Part shown: positions 51,638 to 60,319 of the stretch, in pieces | Layout of the letters: each line of letters opens with the position of its first letter | Position numbering within the stretch: position 1 is the stretch's first letter | Assembly: GCA_001464835.1 (NCBI GenBank) | Contig: LNDS01000049.1 | Coordinates: 62,001-126,000 of the forward strand | Source: Rhizobiales bacterium Ga0077525 | GTDB lineage: Bacteria > Pseudomonadota > Alphaproteobacteria > Rhizobiales > Xanthobacteraceae | Length of the DNA stretch: 64,000 nt | Reading direction: 5' to 3' | Position numbers and translations under genes: made by a program | Notes under the pieces: generated by a model | Databases searched by the model: none | What the model was told of the DNA's origin: nothing | The model's input: the letters and a program-made list of their open reading frames with translations, nothing else

Positions 51638-52552
51638 ATGATCCTGCGCGTCACTGCCAAACGCCTGATTTTGCCATTCCTCGGCCTTCTGGCCGCAGGC
51701 CTGTGGACCGCGACAGCCGGCCTGCCGGCCCGCTCCGCACCGGTGTCGCCGCCGGCTGCGGTTCCGGCGGCGCGGATGGAAGCGGTCGTGCTGGCTCCGC
51801 ACCGCGCCATCTACGATCTCAAACTGTCGAAATCGAGCGGCAGCCGCGGCATCCAGGCGGTGCGCGGGCGTATCGTCTACGACTTTTCCGGCAATGCCTG
51901 CGATGGCTACGAACTGAATTTCCGCCAGGTCTCCGAACTGGATTCCGGCGAAGGCAAGAACGCGCTGAGCGACCTGCGCTCGACCACCTGGGAAGACGGC
52001 GAGGCGACGAAGTTCCGCTTCAATTCGGAAAACAAGCTCAACGACAATCCGGCGGAGATGGTCGATGGCACGGCCGAACGCAATGCGTCGGCCGTGGCGG
52101 TCGAACTGAAAAAGCCGAAGAGCCGCAAATTCACCGTGCCGGTCGATGCCGTTTTTCCAACCGAGCATATGCGGCGCATCGTTCTGGCGGCGCGCGACGG
52201 CAAAACCATTCTGGAGTTTCCGGTCTATGACGGCTCGGAGACCGGCGAGAAGCTCTACAACACGCTGACCGTTATCGGCCGCGCCATCGAGCCGGGTCAG
52301 AAGCCGGTCGGCGATGCGGCTGCGAAAACGCCGGAAATGGCCGCGCTCAAACGCTGGCCGGTGACGATCAGCTATTTCGAGAAAAAGGACGAGAAGGCCG
52401 AGCAGTCCGGCGAGCAGACGCCGGTCTACGCCATCTCTTTCGAGCTTTATGAAAACGGCATCTCGCGCGCGCTCATTCTCGACTACAACGATTTCACCAT
52501 CACCGGCGAGATGTCGTCGCTGGAGATGAAGAAAGAGAAGCCGTGCAAGTGA
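51638..52552 (+). CDS. eipB: EipB-type envelope integrity protein (DUF1849)
   Basis: 304 aa. Signal peptide, then the DUF1849 beta-spiral domain: APHRAIYDLKLSKSSGSRGIQAVRGRIVYDF, CDGYELNFRQVSEL, and WEDGEATKFRFNSENKLN. Two Cys (about 88 and 303) match the conserved disulfide pair of Brucella EipB, which is needed for envelope integrity and binds a periplasmic TPR protein. GAGAGG lies before ATG 51638. Divergent from the RidA-GDPD pair. Confidence 0.88.
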   Translation: MILRVTAKRLILPFLGLLAAGLWTATAGLPARSAPVSPPAAVPAARMEAVVLAPHRAIYDLKLSKSSGSRGIQAVRGRIVYDFSGNACDGYELNFRQVSELDSGEGKNALSDLRSTTWEDGEATKFRFNSENKLNDNPAEMVDGTAERNASAVAVELKKPKSRKFTVPVDAVFPTEHMRRIVLAARDGKTILEFPVYDGSETGEKLYNTLTVIGRAIEPGQKPVGDAAAKTPEMAALKRWPVTISYFEKKDEKAEQSGEQTPVYAISFELYENGISRALILDYNDFTITGEMSSLEMKKEKPCK

Positions 52553-52628
52553 GAGTTTGTACTTACAGGCGAGGGCGGACTACATTGCGGCGAGAATTCC
52601 TTCAGCCCGCGGCGCGCTAGACTGATTC

Positions 52629-53237
52629 ATGACCACGCGGATTCCAGGGTTTTTCGAAGGGACGGGAATGCCCGATCCCGGCTGGTGGGAGGCCTTGTGG
52701 CCGGATCCTGCCAGAGTGTTGCGGGATATTGGGGTCACGTCCGGCAGTGACGTTGTGGACCTATGCTGCGGCGATGGGTGGTTTACCTTCCCGCTGTCCA
52801 GGCCGGCGCGCAGCGTGGTTGCCATCGACATCGATGCGGCGCTTTTAGAGATGGCAAAGATTCGAATGGCCGAACGGGGCGGCGCACCGAATTGTACGTT
52901 TATCGAGGCCGATGCCTACGAAATTGTTGGGCTGCTGAACGCGCCGGTGGATTATGTTTTGCTGGCCAATGCCTTTCACGGCGTCCCGGATCGGCCGCGT
53001 CTCGCTGAAGCCGTTCATGATGTTCTCAGGCCCGGCGGTCTATTCGGCATCGTCAATTGGCATGCAACGCCGCGTGAGCAAACGCCGGTGCTGGGGCAGC
53101 CGCGTGGGCCGGCGACCGAACTCCGGATGACATTGGAACAGACGATTGCCAGCGTTGAATCCGGCGGGCTCAAATTCAGCAAAAATGTCGATGTGTCGCC
53201 ATACCACTATGGCGCAGTTTTTGAGCGTCTCCGGTAA
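52629..53237 (+). CDS. Class I SAM-dependent methyltransferase
   Basis: 202 aa. Rossmann methyltransferase with motif I VVDLCCGDGWFT, an acidic motif II AIDIDAALL, VLLANAFHGVPDRPRL and post-motif LRPGGLFGIVNWHA. N-terminal MPDPGWWEALWPDP is characteristic of a subgroup near UbiE/arsM-like enzymes; substrate unknown. The next gene begins 2 bases after its stop. Third positions look more AT-rich than in neighbouring genes, so horizontal acquisition of the pair is possible. Confidence 0.85.
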   Translation: MTTRIPGFFEGTGMPDPGWWEALWPDPARVLRDIGVTSGSDVVDLCCGDGWFTFPLSRPARSVVAIDIDAALLEMAKIRMAERGGAPNCTFIEADAYEIVGLLNAPVDYVLLANAFHGVPDRPRLAEAVHDVLRPGGLFGIVNWHATPREQTPVLGQPRGPATELRMTLEQTIASVESGGLKFSKNVDVSPYHYGAVFERLR

Positions 53238-53239
53238 AC

Positions 53240-54019
53240 ATGCCACCCTTGCTAGACAACAAAAATTCAGCGTCGCCTTCCGTATTTCGTCCGGCAGCGC
53301 TGCTGCGCGAAGCGCGCCGGCAAAAAGGATTGCAGAACGTCGACGTGCCGGCGGTCTGCATTCTTGACCCGGACGGCGACATGGTGCGGCGCTTGCGTAA
53401 AGAGCAGCGGTCCAGGACCTTCGAAGGGTGGCCTTGCTACCACACCCAACTGGACGCCTTCGAGCTCGCAGGGCAAACCGTCGGCATCGTGGGTTGCGCG
53501 GTCGGCGCGCCCTTTGCCGTATTGGTGGCGGAAGAGTTGTTTGAGGCCGGTTGCCGTCTGTTGCTGAGCGTGACATCTGCTGGTCAAATCGTGCCAGCCG
53601 GGCCAACACCCTATTTTATCGTTATTGACCGCGCCTTGCGTGATGAAGGGACCAGCTATCATTACGCGGCGCCTTCCGAATACAGCGATGCCAATGCAGG
53701 TTTGGTTGCAATGGCCGATGCCGCCCTTAAAGCCGCGGGCCTGCGTGCCATCGTCGGTTCGACCTGGACCACGGACGCGCCTTTCCGAGAAACCGCAGAA
53801 GCGATAGCGGCCGCGGAGAAGCGCGGCATACTTGCTGTCGAGATGGAAGCGGCTGCGCTCTACACCTTTGCCAGAGCGCGCCAGGTCGATGTTTTATGTA
53901 TCGCACATGTGACCAACACGATGGGAAATGCCGACCAGGATTTTGAAAAAGGGGCGGCTGATGGAACGGACGATGCGTTGCAGATTCTTGAAGCTATCGT
54001 GCGAGCGTGGAAATCCTGA
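53240..54019 (+). CDS. Purine/uridine phosphorylase-like protein (PNP_UDP_1)
   Basis: 259 aa. Nucleoside phosphorylase or nucleosidase fold: VGIVGCAVGAPFAVLVAEELFEAGCRLLLSVTSAGQI, then STWTTDAPFRET and the hexamer-type VEMEAAALYTFA motif, in which the Glu contacts the ribose. Two bases downstream of the methyltransferase. A role in recycling the methyl-transfer product or a nucleoside substrate is inference. Composition again slightly AT-rich. Confidence 0.85.
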   Translation: MPPLLDNKNSASPSVFRPAALLREARRQKGLQNVDVPAVCILDPDGDMVRRLRKEQRSRTFEGWPCYHTQLDAFELAGQTVGIVGCAVGAPFAVLVAEELFEAGCRLLLSVTSAGQIVPAGPTPYFIVIDRALRDEGTSYHYAAPSEYSDANAGLVAMADAALKAAGLRAIVGSTWTTDAPFRETAEAIAAAEKRGILAVEMEAAALYTFARARQVDVLCIAHVTNTMGNADQDFEKGAADGTDDALQILEAIVRAWKS

Positions 54020-54085
54020 AAATTCCGTATCCGCCGTAAGTTAATAGCGAAAACGAGGCGCTCGCCACTTGCCGTCTGTTCGCTT

Positions 54086-55336
54086 CTACTCCTCATCCAG
54101 CGCTAACCCCTTCACCACCGCATCCTTGCCGAATTTCGAGCGCAGCTTGTCGATGGCGTGTTCGGCCTGCGCGCCGCGGCGGTCGATCAGGTCGGAGAGA
54201 TCGTCGCCGGTGGCGTCCTGGAGGTGGCTAACGCCGATGCCGATCAGCCGGAAGCGCGCCTGGCCCACTTCATGGCGCAACAGGTCGCGGCCGGCGTCGA
54301 AGATGCGCGCCGCCAGTTGCGTCGGATTGCCGAGCGCGCGCGCCCGCGTGCGCAGCTTGAAGTCGGCGGTCTTGAGTTTCAGCGTCACCGTCGAGCCGGC
54401 GAGCTGCGCTTTCTTGAGCCGCGCCGAGACCCGTTCGGTCAGGTCCCACAGATGCTGCTCGAGCGGCCGCAATTCGCCGATGTTTTCGTTGAAGGTCGTT
54501 TCCGCCGAGACGCTTTTGGTGTCGCGCACCGGATCGACGCGGCGCACATCAATTCCGCGTGCCAGATGCCAGAGCCGGGCGCCTTCCTCGCCGTAGCGGC
54601 GCATCAGGTCAGTCTTGTCGGCGCGTTGCAGGTCGGCGATCAGGCGATAGCCGTCGGCGGCAAGTTTGGCCGCACTGACCGCGCCGACGCCATAAATGAA
54701 ACCGACCGGCCGGGTGCTGAGGAAGGCGAAAGCATCCGCCTGTCCGATCACGGCAAAGCCGCGCGGCTTGTCGAGGTCAGAAGCGATCTTGGCGAGAAAC
54801 TTGTTGGCCGAGAGGCCAGCCGATACGGTGATGCCGAGGTCGCGCTCGACCTCGGCGGCAAAGCGCGCCAGCACCTTGGCGGCGCTCATGCCGTGTAGCC
54901 TTTCGGTGCCTGTCAGATCGAGAAACGCCTCGTCGATCGACAAGGGCTCGACCAAAGGCGTCAGCGCCAGCATCCTCTCGCGCACGGCGCGGCCGACCTC
55001 GACATATTTCGACATGTTCGGCTTGACCACGGCGGCGTGCGGACAAAGTTCCAGCGCTTTGAACATCGGCATCGCCGAGCGCACGCCATAGGTGCGCGCG
55101 ACATAGCAGCAGGTCGAGACCACGCCGCGTTTTCCGCCGCCGACGATGACCGGCCGGTCGAGGAGAGCCGGGTCGTCGCGTTTTTCGATGGTGGCGTAGA
55201 AGGCGTCGCAGTCGATATGGGCGATGGTCAGCGCGGCGAGTTCCGGGTGCCGCGCCAGGCGCGGCGAGCCGCAGGCCGGGCAGCGTTTCGCGGCGTCAGC
55301 CGTATCGGTCAGGCAATCGCGGCAGAACGCCGTCAC
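54086..55336 (-). CDS. dinB: DNA polymerase IV with N-terminal zinc ribbon
   Basis: Error-prone Y-family polymerase, 416 aa. Before the polymerase ([45 protein letters not shown] with the catalytic Asp-Glu) there is an extra segment [23 protein letters not shown] forming a four-Cys zinc ribbon, a variant seen in alphaproteobacterial DinB. Little-finger domain ends the protein; no clear QL-type beta-clamp peptide. GTG at 55336 overlaps the stop of the DUF3572 gene (GTGA), so the two are coupled. Confidence 0.92.
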   Translation of the reverse strand: MTAFCRDCLTDTADAAKRCPACGSPRLARHPELAALTIAHIDCDAFYATIEKRDDPALLDRPVIVGGGKRGVVSTCCYVARTYGVRSAMPMFKALELCPHAAVVKPNMSKYVEVGRAVRERMLALTPLVEPLSIDEAFLDLTGTERLHGMSAAKVLARFAAEVERDLGITVSAGLSANKFLAKIASDLDKPRGFAVIGQADAFAFLSTRPVGFIYGVGAVSAAKLAADGYRLIADLQRADKTDLMRRYGEEGARLWHLARGIDVRRVDPVRDTKSVSAETTFNENIGELRPLEQHLWDLTERVSARLKKAQLAGSTVTLKLKTADFKLRTRARALGNPTQLAARIFDAGRDLLRHEVGQARFRLIGIGVSHLQDATGDDLSDLIDRRGAQAEHAIDKLRSKFGKDAVVKGLALDEE

Positions 55337-55614
55337 GGAATCTCGCGCTCCCAGGGTTCGCCGCCGAGCGCATGATGCGCGCGGGCGATGTCGGCTGCGC
55401 CGCACCCCGATTCAGTGACAAATGCGGCGGCCAGTTGCTCGTCCGAAGCGAGGTAGGCGAGTACCCCGGCGAGGAATCCTGGCTCGCCGGCGGCGGCGCG
55501 AATCTCGTCGGGGCCGAGGCCGGTGACGGAAAGGAAGCGGCCGAGCCGTTCCGGTTCCCCGGCGATATAGCCAAGTGCCTGAATGGCCAGCGATTCTGCC
55601 GCCTCTTCAGGCAT
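55333..55614 (-). CDS. DUF3572 protein
   Basis: 93 aa from ATG 55614 (a TTG at 55683 would give 116). Matches the small alphaproteobacterial DUF3572 family: [54 protein letters not shown]. All-helical, cytosolic. Directly coupled to dinB by GTGA overlap. Divergent from divK. Function unknown; neighbours suggest a DNA-related role but that is inference. Confidence 0.82.
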   Translation of the reverse strand: MPEEAAESLAIQALGYIAGEPERLGRFLSVTGLGPDEIRAAAGEPGFLAGVLAYLASDEQLAAAFVTESGCGAADIARAHHALGGEPWEREIP

Positions 55615-55760
55615 ATTGCGGGGCGGCTTGATCAAGTTTCGTTTGCCTTTCTTAAACAAATCGGGACTACCGTTGTTATTCAATCATGCCCGAGCGCGGC
55701 TGGCCTGGCGACGCCGTCGGCGCGTTGAGTCGGTGCCTTGGGGAAAAAGTGGGGCGGCAG

Positions 55761-56132
55761 ATGGCGAAGACCGTCCTGATCGTGGAGGACAACGAGCTTA
55801 ACATGAAGCTCTTCCACGATCTTTTGGAAGCGCATGGCTACGATATTGTCGGTACGCGCAGCGGCATTGAAGCGCTCGATCTGGTGCGCAAGCATCGGCC
55901 CGACCTGGTCCTGATGGACATCCAACTGCCGGAAGTGTCCGGGCTTGAAGTCACCAAATGGCTCAAGGACGACCCGGAACTCAAGCACATCCCCGTCGTC
56001 GCTGTCACCGCCTTCGCCATGAAGGGCGACGAGGAACGCATCCGCGAAGGCGGCTGCGAGGCCTATTTGTCCAAGCCGATCTCGGTGGGGAAATTCATCG
56101 AGACCATTCGTCATTTTTTAGGCCCGGCGTGA
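55761..56132 (+). CDS. divK: Single-domain response regulator DivK
   Basis: 123 aa, receiver only. Phospho-acceptor Asp 53 in [10 protein letters not shown], acidic pair VEDNELN and the Lys of YLSKPIS are in place. In Caulobacter DivK is phosphorylated by DivJ and dephosphorylated by PleC, controlling CtrA through DivL-CckA and activating PleD output. ATG 55761 preferred. pleD follows after 22 bases, the conserved alphaproteobacterial order. Confidence 0.95.
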   Translation: MAKTVLIVEDNELNMKLFHDLLEAHGYDIVGTRSGIEALDLVRKHRPDLVLMDIQLPEVSGLEVTKWLKDDPELKHIPVVAVTAFAMKGDEERIREGGCEAYLSKPISVGKFIETIRHFLGPA

Positions 56133-56154
56133 AAGTTCAAGTGAGAGTAAAAGC

Positions 56155-57528
56155 ATGACCGCCCGCGTTCTTGTCGTCGACGATATTCCGGCCAATGTGA
56201 AGCTGCTCGAAGCGCGGCTGTCGGCCGAGTATTTCGACGTCTCGACCGCCTATAACGGCGCCGAAGCCCTGACGGTCGCCGAGCGCGCCGAATGCGACAT
56301 CATTCTGCTCGACGTTATGATGCCGGACATGGACGGCTTCGAGGTCTGTCGGCGGCTGAAGTCCAATCCGGCAACCCATCATATTCCGGTGGTGATGGTC
56401 ACCGCGCTCGACCAGCCATCCGACCGCGTGCGCGGGCTGGAAGCCGGCGCCGACGATTTTCTCACCAAGCCGGTCACCGACGTGGCGCTGATCTCGCGCG
56501 TGCGCTCGCTGGCGCGGCTCAAGATGGTCACCGACGAGCTGCGCATGCGCGCATTGACCACCAAGGAAATCGGCATCCAGAATCCGGAGCGCGAAGCGGT
56601 GACGGAGACCGGCCGCAACGGCCGTATTCTCATCGTCGACGACCGGCAGTCGTCCTATGAGCGCATCGTGCAGACGCTTCAGGCCGAGCATACGGTCGAA
56701 GTACAGGCCAATCCGGCCGATGCGCTGTTCAACGTCGCCGAGGGCGACTACGAACTGGTGATCGTCTCGCTCGGCCTCAAGGATCATGACGGCCTGCGCC
56801 TGTGCAGCCAGATCCGTTCGCTTGAGCGTACCCGCAATATGCCGATCCTGGCCATTGCCGAGGCCGACAACAATGCGCGGCTGGTGCGTGGGCTTGAAAT
56901 CGGCGTCAACGATTACCTGATCCGGCCGATCGACAAGAACGAGATGCTGGCGCGCGTGCGCACCCAGATCAAGAAGAAGCGCTACACCGAACGGCTGCGC
57001 GACAACGTGCAGGCCTCGATCGAAATGGCGATCACCGACGCGCTGACCAGCCTTTATAACCGCCGCTACATGGAAACCCATCTGGCGGCGCTGACCGAGC
57101 AGGCCGCCGCGCGCGGCAAGCCATTGTCGGTGCTGATCCTCGATATCGACTTCTTCAAGGCGATCAATGACGGCCACGGCCACGATGCCGGCGACGACGT
57201 CCTGCGCGAATTCGCGGTGCGCATCCGCAAGGCGATCCGCAATATCGATCTGGCCTGCCGTTATGGCGGCGAGGAATTCGTCATCGTCATGCCGGAAACC
57301 GATATGACCGTCGCCGGCATGGTCGCCGAGCGTATCCGCCGGCGCATCGCCACCGAGCCGTTCCCGATCCAGCAGGGCGCCAAGAATCTCGACGTGACGA
57401 TTTCGATCGGCATCGCCTCGCTCGGCGAGGCGGGCGACAGCGCCGCCGCCATGCTCAAGCGCGCCGACACTGCGCTCTACCGGGCCAAGCGCGACGGCCG
57501 CAACCGCGTCGTTCAGGACGCGGCCTAG
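56155..57528 (+). CDS. pleD: Diguanylate cyclase response regulator PleD
   Basis: 457 aa. Receiver 1 with Asp 53 in LLDVMMPDMDG, an adaptor receiver 2 that lacks the phospho-acceptor (VSLGLKDHDGL), and a GGDEF domain with GGEEF at 371-375. An inhibitory I-site R-x2-D at 362-365 allows product feedback by c-di-GMP. Same plan as Caulobacter PleD, a cell-pole cyclase activated by phosphorylation. In operon with divK. Its TAG and that of the convergent gene share the palindrome CTAG. Confidence 0.96.
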   Translation: MTARVLVVDDIPANVKLLEARLSAEYFDVSTAYNGAEALTVAERAECDIILLDVMMPDMDGFEVCRRLKSNPATHHIPVVMVTALDQPSDRVRGLEAGADDFLTKPVTDVALISRVRSLARLKMVTDELRMRALTTKEIGIQNPEREAVTETGRNGRILIVDDRQSSYERIVQTLQAEHTVEVQANPADALFNVAEGDYELVIVSLGLKDHDGLRLCSQIRSLERTRNMPILAIAEADNNARLVRGLEIGVNDYLIRPIDKNEMLARVRTQIKKKRYTERLRDNVQASIEMAITDALTSLYNRRYMETHLAALTEQAAARGKPLSVLILDIDFFKAINDGHGHDAGDDVLREFAVRIRKAIRNIDLACRYGGEEFVIVMPETDMTVAGMVAERIRRRIATEPFPIQQGAKNLDVTISIGIASLGEAGDSAAAMLKRADTALYRAKRDGRNRVVQDAA

Positions 57529-58727
57529 GCGCGTAGATAAGGCGCCAGCCGCTTGAGCCGAAACGGCTCGAGATCGACATAAGCGGCGCGGCGTTGCGTC
57601 ATCTGCTGCGCCAAAGCCTCGCCGATTGCCGCCGAATGCTTGAAGCCGTGGCCGGAGCAGGCCGAGACGAAACCGATGCGCGGATCGCGCGGATCGGCGT
57701 CGATGATGAAGCGCGAGCGGTCGACGCGGGTATAGAGGCAGGTTTCGGTGCGCAAGCAGCGCGGCCCGAGATCGGGCAAAAACGGCGCGATATAGGCGCG
57801 GTAGACTCGGTCGATTTCCGCCTGCGGACTGCGCGCACGATCGACGTTATCGGGATCGGTAACGCCGCCGCTTTCCTCGTGGCTGACCTTGACGCCCAGA
57901 GATGGATCGCCGTCCAGCGGAAAACCGTAGAGGCTGCTGTGGACCTCGCGGCTCTGCGGCACCGGCCAGATGAAAACCGGGCAATTCGCCGGCGCGAAGC
58001 GTTCGGGGTTGGTTTTGATCTCGAACCAGTGCAGCACCTGCCGCGTCACGGTGAAATGGCGGTTTAGTTCATCGGCGATGAAGCGCGGCAGCCAGGGACC
58101 GGCTGCGATCAACACCTTGTCGGCCAGGTAGCGCTGGCCATCGGCAGTGACGACTTCGACAGCCTGGGCGAGGGGATCGATGCGCGCCACCGCCGTGTCG
58201 CGCCGAAGCGTCGCGCCGGCGCGCGCGGCCAGTTCAAGTTGCGCGGCGATGCAGGCTTCTGGAAACAACGTGCCGGCTTCCTCGTCGAGGATGGCGCGGT
58301 CGCCGGCCTTGACCGCGAATTGCGGATAGCGGGCGCGGATCGCGTCCGGCGTATCGAAAGTCTGGTGCGGAATGCCGTAGCGGCGCGCCGCTTCGCCGAT
58401 ATTGGCGAAGAAGTCATCGACGTCGTGCATCACCACGGCGTCGGTCCCGGAAATGGTCAGGCAGCCATTGCGCTGAAACAGTTTTGCGCCGGTTTGCGCC
58501 TCGATATCGCGCCAGAGCGCGTGCGAGCGCAGCGCCAGTTGCGAATATTCGACGCCTTCGCCGATGGCCGCGCGCGTCACGCGGGTGTCGCCATGCGACG
58601 AGCCGAAGGCGTGCGGCGGCGAGAACTTGTCGATGCCGAGAACCCTGGCGCCGGATTTGGCCAGTTGATACGCGGCGGCGCTGCCCATGGCACCCAGGCC
58701 GACGACGATGCAATCGTACCTTGTCAT
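57525..58727 (-). CDS. Sarcosine-oxidase-like FAD-dependent amine oxidase
   Basis: 400 aa of the monomeric sarcosine/N-methyl-tryptophan oxidase (SolA) group. FAD-binding IVVGLGAMGSAAAYQLA at the start, GSSHGDTRVTR with the Arg-Thr region, and SACSGHGFKHS near the C-terminus whose Cys (about 357) is the covalent flavin site. Makes aldehyde and H2O2 from an N-methyl amino acid. Its stop overlaps that of pleD tail to tail. A DsrE-like gene lies 13 bases upstream on the same strand. Confidence 0.9.
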   Translation of the reverse strand: MTRYDCIVVGLGAMGSAAAYQLAKSGARVLGIDKFSPPHAFGSSHGDTRVTRAAIGEGVEYSQLALRSHALWRDIEAQTGAKLFQRNGCLTISGTDAVVMHDVDDFFANIGEAARRYGIPHQTFDTPDAIRARYPQFAVKAGDRAILDEEAGTLFPEACIAAQLELAARAGATLRRDTAVARIDPLAQAVEVVTADGQRYLADKVLIAAGPWLPRFIADELNRHFTVTRQVLHWFEIKTNPERFAPANCPVFIWPVPQSREVHSSLYGFPLDGDPSLGVKVSHEESGGVTDPDNVDRARSPQAEIDRVYRAYIAPFLPDLGPRCLRTETCLYTRVDRSRFIIDADPRDPRIGFVSACSGHGFKHSAAIGEALAQQMTQRRAAYVDLEPFRLKRLAPYLRA

Positions 58728-58740
58728 CGGCGCGCGGTGC

Positions 58741-59181
58741 TCAAGGGCGGACGATGGTCCAGCCTTTTTCGTTCAGCTCGATCAGGGTGACGACGCCGGC
58801 CGTGACACGCTTGGCGTTCTCGACCAAAGGCGGCTCCTTGCCTTCTGTTCTGGTCATCGTGTCCAGCGTGTTCTCGCAGGCGATGAACGCGACGTTCGGC
58901 ATGCCCTGCTTGAACGATTTGAGGCGGTCGAGCACCGGCGACTTGTCGGCGCGCAGCATGTTCAGGCCGGCATTGAAGGCGACGATCTGGATCTCGACCT
59001 CGTCGCCTTTCTCCGAATAATACTTCGAGACATTGGCGGCGACGTTGAGCACGGCGTTCATCTTGGCCGGCTCGCTGTCGCTGATCTGCAAGGCCAGTTT
59101 ATGCTCGGCCGCCTGCGCGCCGGCGAAAGCGAAAGGCAGGAGTGCGAGCGCGATCAGCGCGGCTCGAAAACTTTTCAGCAT
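58741..59181 (-). CDS. Exported DsrE-like protein
   Basis: 146 aa. Signal peptide (about residues 1-24), then a DsrE/DsrF-like alpha/beta fold: HKLALQISDSEPAKMNAVLNVAANVSKYY, VEIQIVAFNAGLNMLR and FIACENTLDTM. The family normally handles sulfur, but no conserved sulfur-carrying CysA/CysB pattern is obvious apart from one Cys in IACENTL. Location in the periplasm. Upstream of the FAD oxidase, same strand. Confidence 0.82.
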   Translation of the reverse strand: MLKSFRAALIALALLPFAFAGAQAAEHKLALQISDSEPAKMNAVLNVAANVSKYYSEKGDEVEIQIVAFNAGLNMLRADKSPVLDRLKSFKQGMPNVAFIACENTLDTMTRTEGKEPPLVENAKRVTAGVVTLIELNEKGWTIVRP

Positions 59182-59237
59182 TGGCGGACTCCCGGCGGCT
59201 TTAAATTCAAGGGTAGCAGCGTCCGGCAGAAATGCGA

Positions 59238-59258
59238 AGGGCGCCCAATGGGCGCCCT
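59238..59258 (-). terminator. Hairpin after rpmG
   Basis: AGGGCGCCC (59238-59246) and GGGCGCCCT (59250-59258) form a perfect 9-bp stem with a 3-base loop, 26 bases past the rpmG stop; TTCGCATTT follows on the minus strand. Confidence 0.65.
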
Positions 59259-59284
59259 GGCATGCAATTCGATTGGAACGAGAT

Positions 59285-59452
59285 CTACTTGATCTTCGAT
59301 TCCTTGTACTCGACGTGCTTCTTGGCAATCGGGTCATACTTCTTCTTGACCAGCTTGTCGGTCTGCGTGCGCGAGTTCTTCTTGGTGACGTAGTAGTGGC
59401 CGGTGTCGGCGCTCGACACGAGCTTGATCTTGAGGCTGACGGCTTTTGCCAT
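59285..59452 (-). CDS. rpmG: 50S ribosomal protein L33
   Basis: 55 aa with the standard rpmG sequence pattern: [41 protein letters not shown] and the closing [10 protein letters not shown]. It is the cysteine-free, zinc-independent type. ATG 59452. Stand-alone with its own hairpin terminator. Confidence 0.97.
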   Translation of the reverse strand: MAKAVSLKIKLVSSADTGHYYVTKKNSRTQTDKLVKKKYDPIAKKHVEYKESKIK

Positions 59453-59575
59453 TGTGACTGTCCTTGAAAACCTGAATGGGGGAGGCAAACGGTGCCTGCG
59501 GCGCGGACCCTAGCGTCCAACGCCCAAATGTCAAGAAAAGCGGGCTTTTGCGCGGCGGGGCCGCTTTTGGGCCTT

Positions 59576-60319
59576 TTACAGCAGTTCCCGCATGAAAATG
59601 CCGTTCTGCTGGTAGTAGAACGGCACCGGCAGGGCATGCGCCATACCGGCTTCGACCCTGACCGCCAGTTCCTCCAGAACCACGCTGGTAATAGTCGGCA
59701 TGTCGATCGTGGCGGCCTGGTCGATCGGCATCCACACCAGTTCGACCAGTTCCGATTCCGGCCCGACCACGCCCTCGATTGTGTGGGCGATGCCGGTGGC
59801 GTCGGCGGTGAAAAAGCGGGTGTCGAAACGCTTCGGCCGTCCCTGCGGGGTAAGGGCGCGGGCAATGAAATGCACCTGGCCAAGGTCGGGGTGCACCTTG
59901 GCCTTGGTGAATTCTTCCCAGATCTCGCCGGGCGAGGCTGGCGCAGTCTCACCTTTCGAGCCGAGCAGCAGGCCGGTTTCCTCGGCGAGTTCGCGCACCG
60001 CGGCGAGCGCAAAGCCGCGCGCCAGGGCCGGGCTCGGATCGGCGACGCGCTCCAGCAACTTGGCCTGCGTGTCGGGATGCAACTCGCTTATCGCCGGCAT
60101 GGTGCGGTCGGGCGCCTCGATGCGGCCGCCGGGAAACACGAATTTGCCCGGCATGAATTTGTGGCTGTGGTGGCGGCGGCCGAGCAGGACTTTGGCTGTC
60201 GGCCCCGAGCGGTCGATCAGCATCACGGTCGCGGCGTCGCGCGGCTCGCTCACCGGCGAGGTCTGGTCGCGTTCCGATTTCGTCATGCGGTCAGTCAGTC
60301 TTTGGTGGAGATCGCTCAT
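59576..60319 (-). CDS. NUDT19/RP2-like Nudix hydrolase
   Basis: 247 aa. The Nudix box is split: GGRIEAPDR, about 35 residues, then AAVRELAEETGLLLG with the REx2EE metal-binding core. Such an insertion in the box marks the NUDT19 (RP2-like) subgroup, in which eukaryotic members hydrolyse CoA derivatives. PGKFVFPGG and RFFTADA complete the fold. ATG 60319 overlaps the rnr stop (ATGA), so it is coupled to RNase R. Substrate here unproven. Confidence 0.88.
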   Translation of the reverse strand: MSDLHQRLTDRMTKSERDQTSPVSEPRDAATVMLIDRSGPTAKVLLGRRHHSHKFMPGKFVFPGGRIEAPDRTMPAISELHPDTQAKLLERVADPSPALARGFALAAVRELAEETGLLLGSKGETAPASPGEIWEEFTKAKVHPDLGQVHFIARALTPQGRPKRFDTRFFTADATGIAHTIEGVVGPESELVELVWMPIDQAATIDMPTITSVVLEELAVRVEAGMAHALPVPFYYQQNGIFMRELL

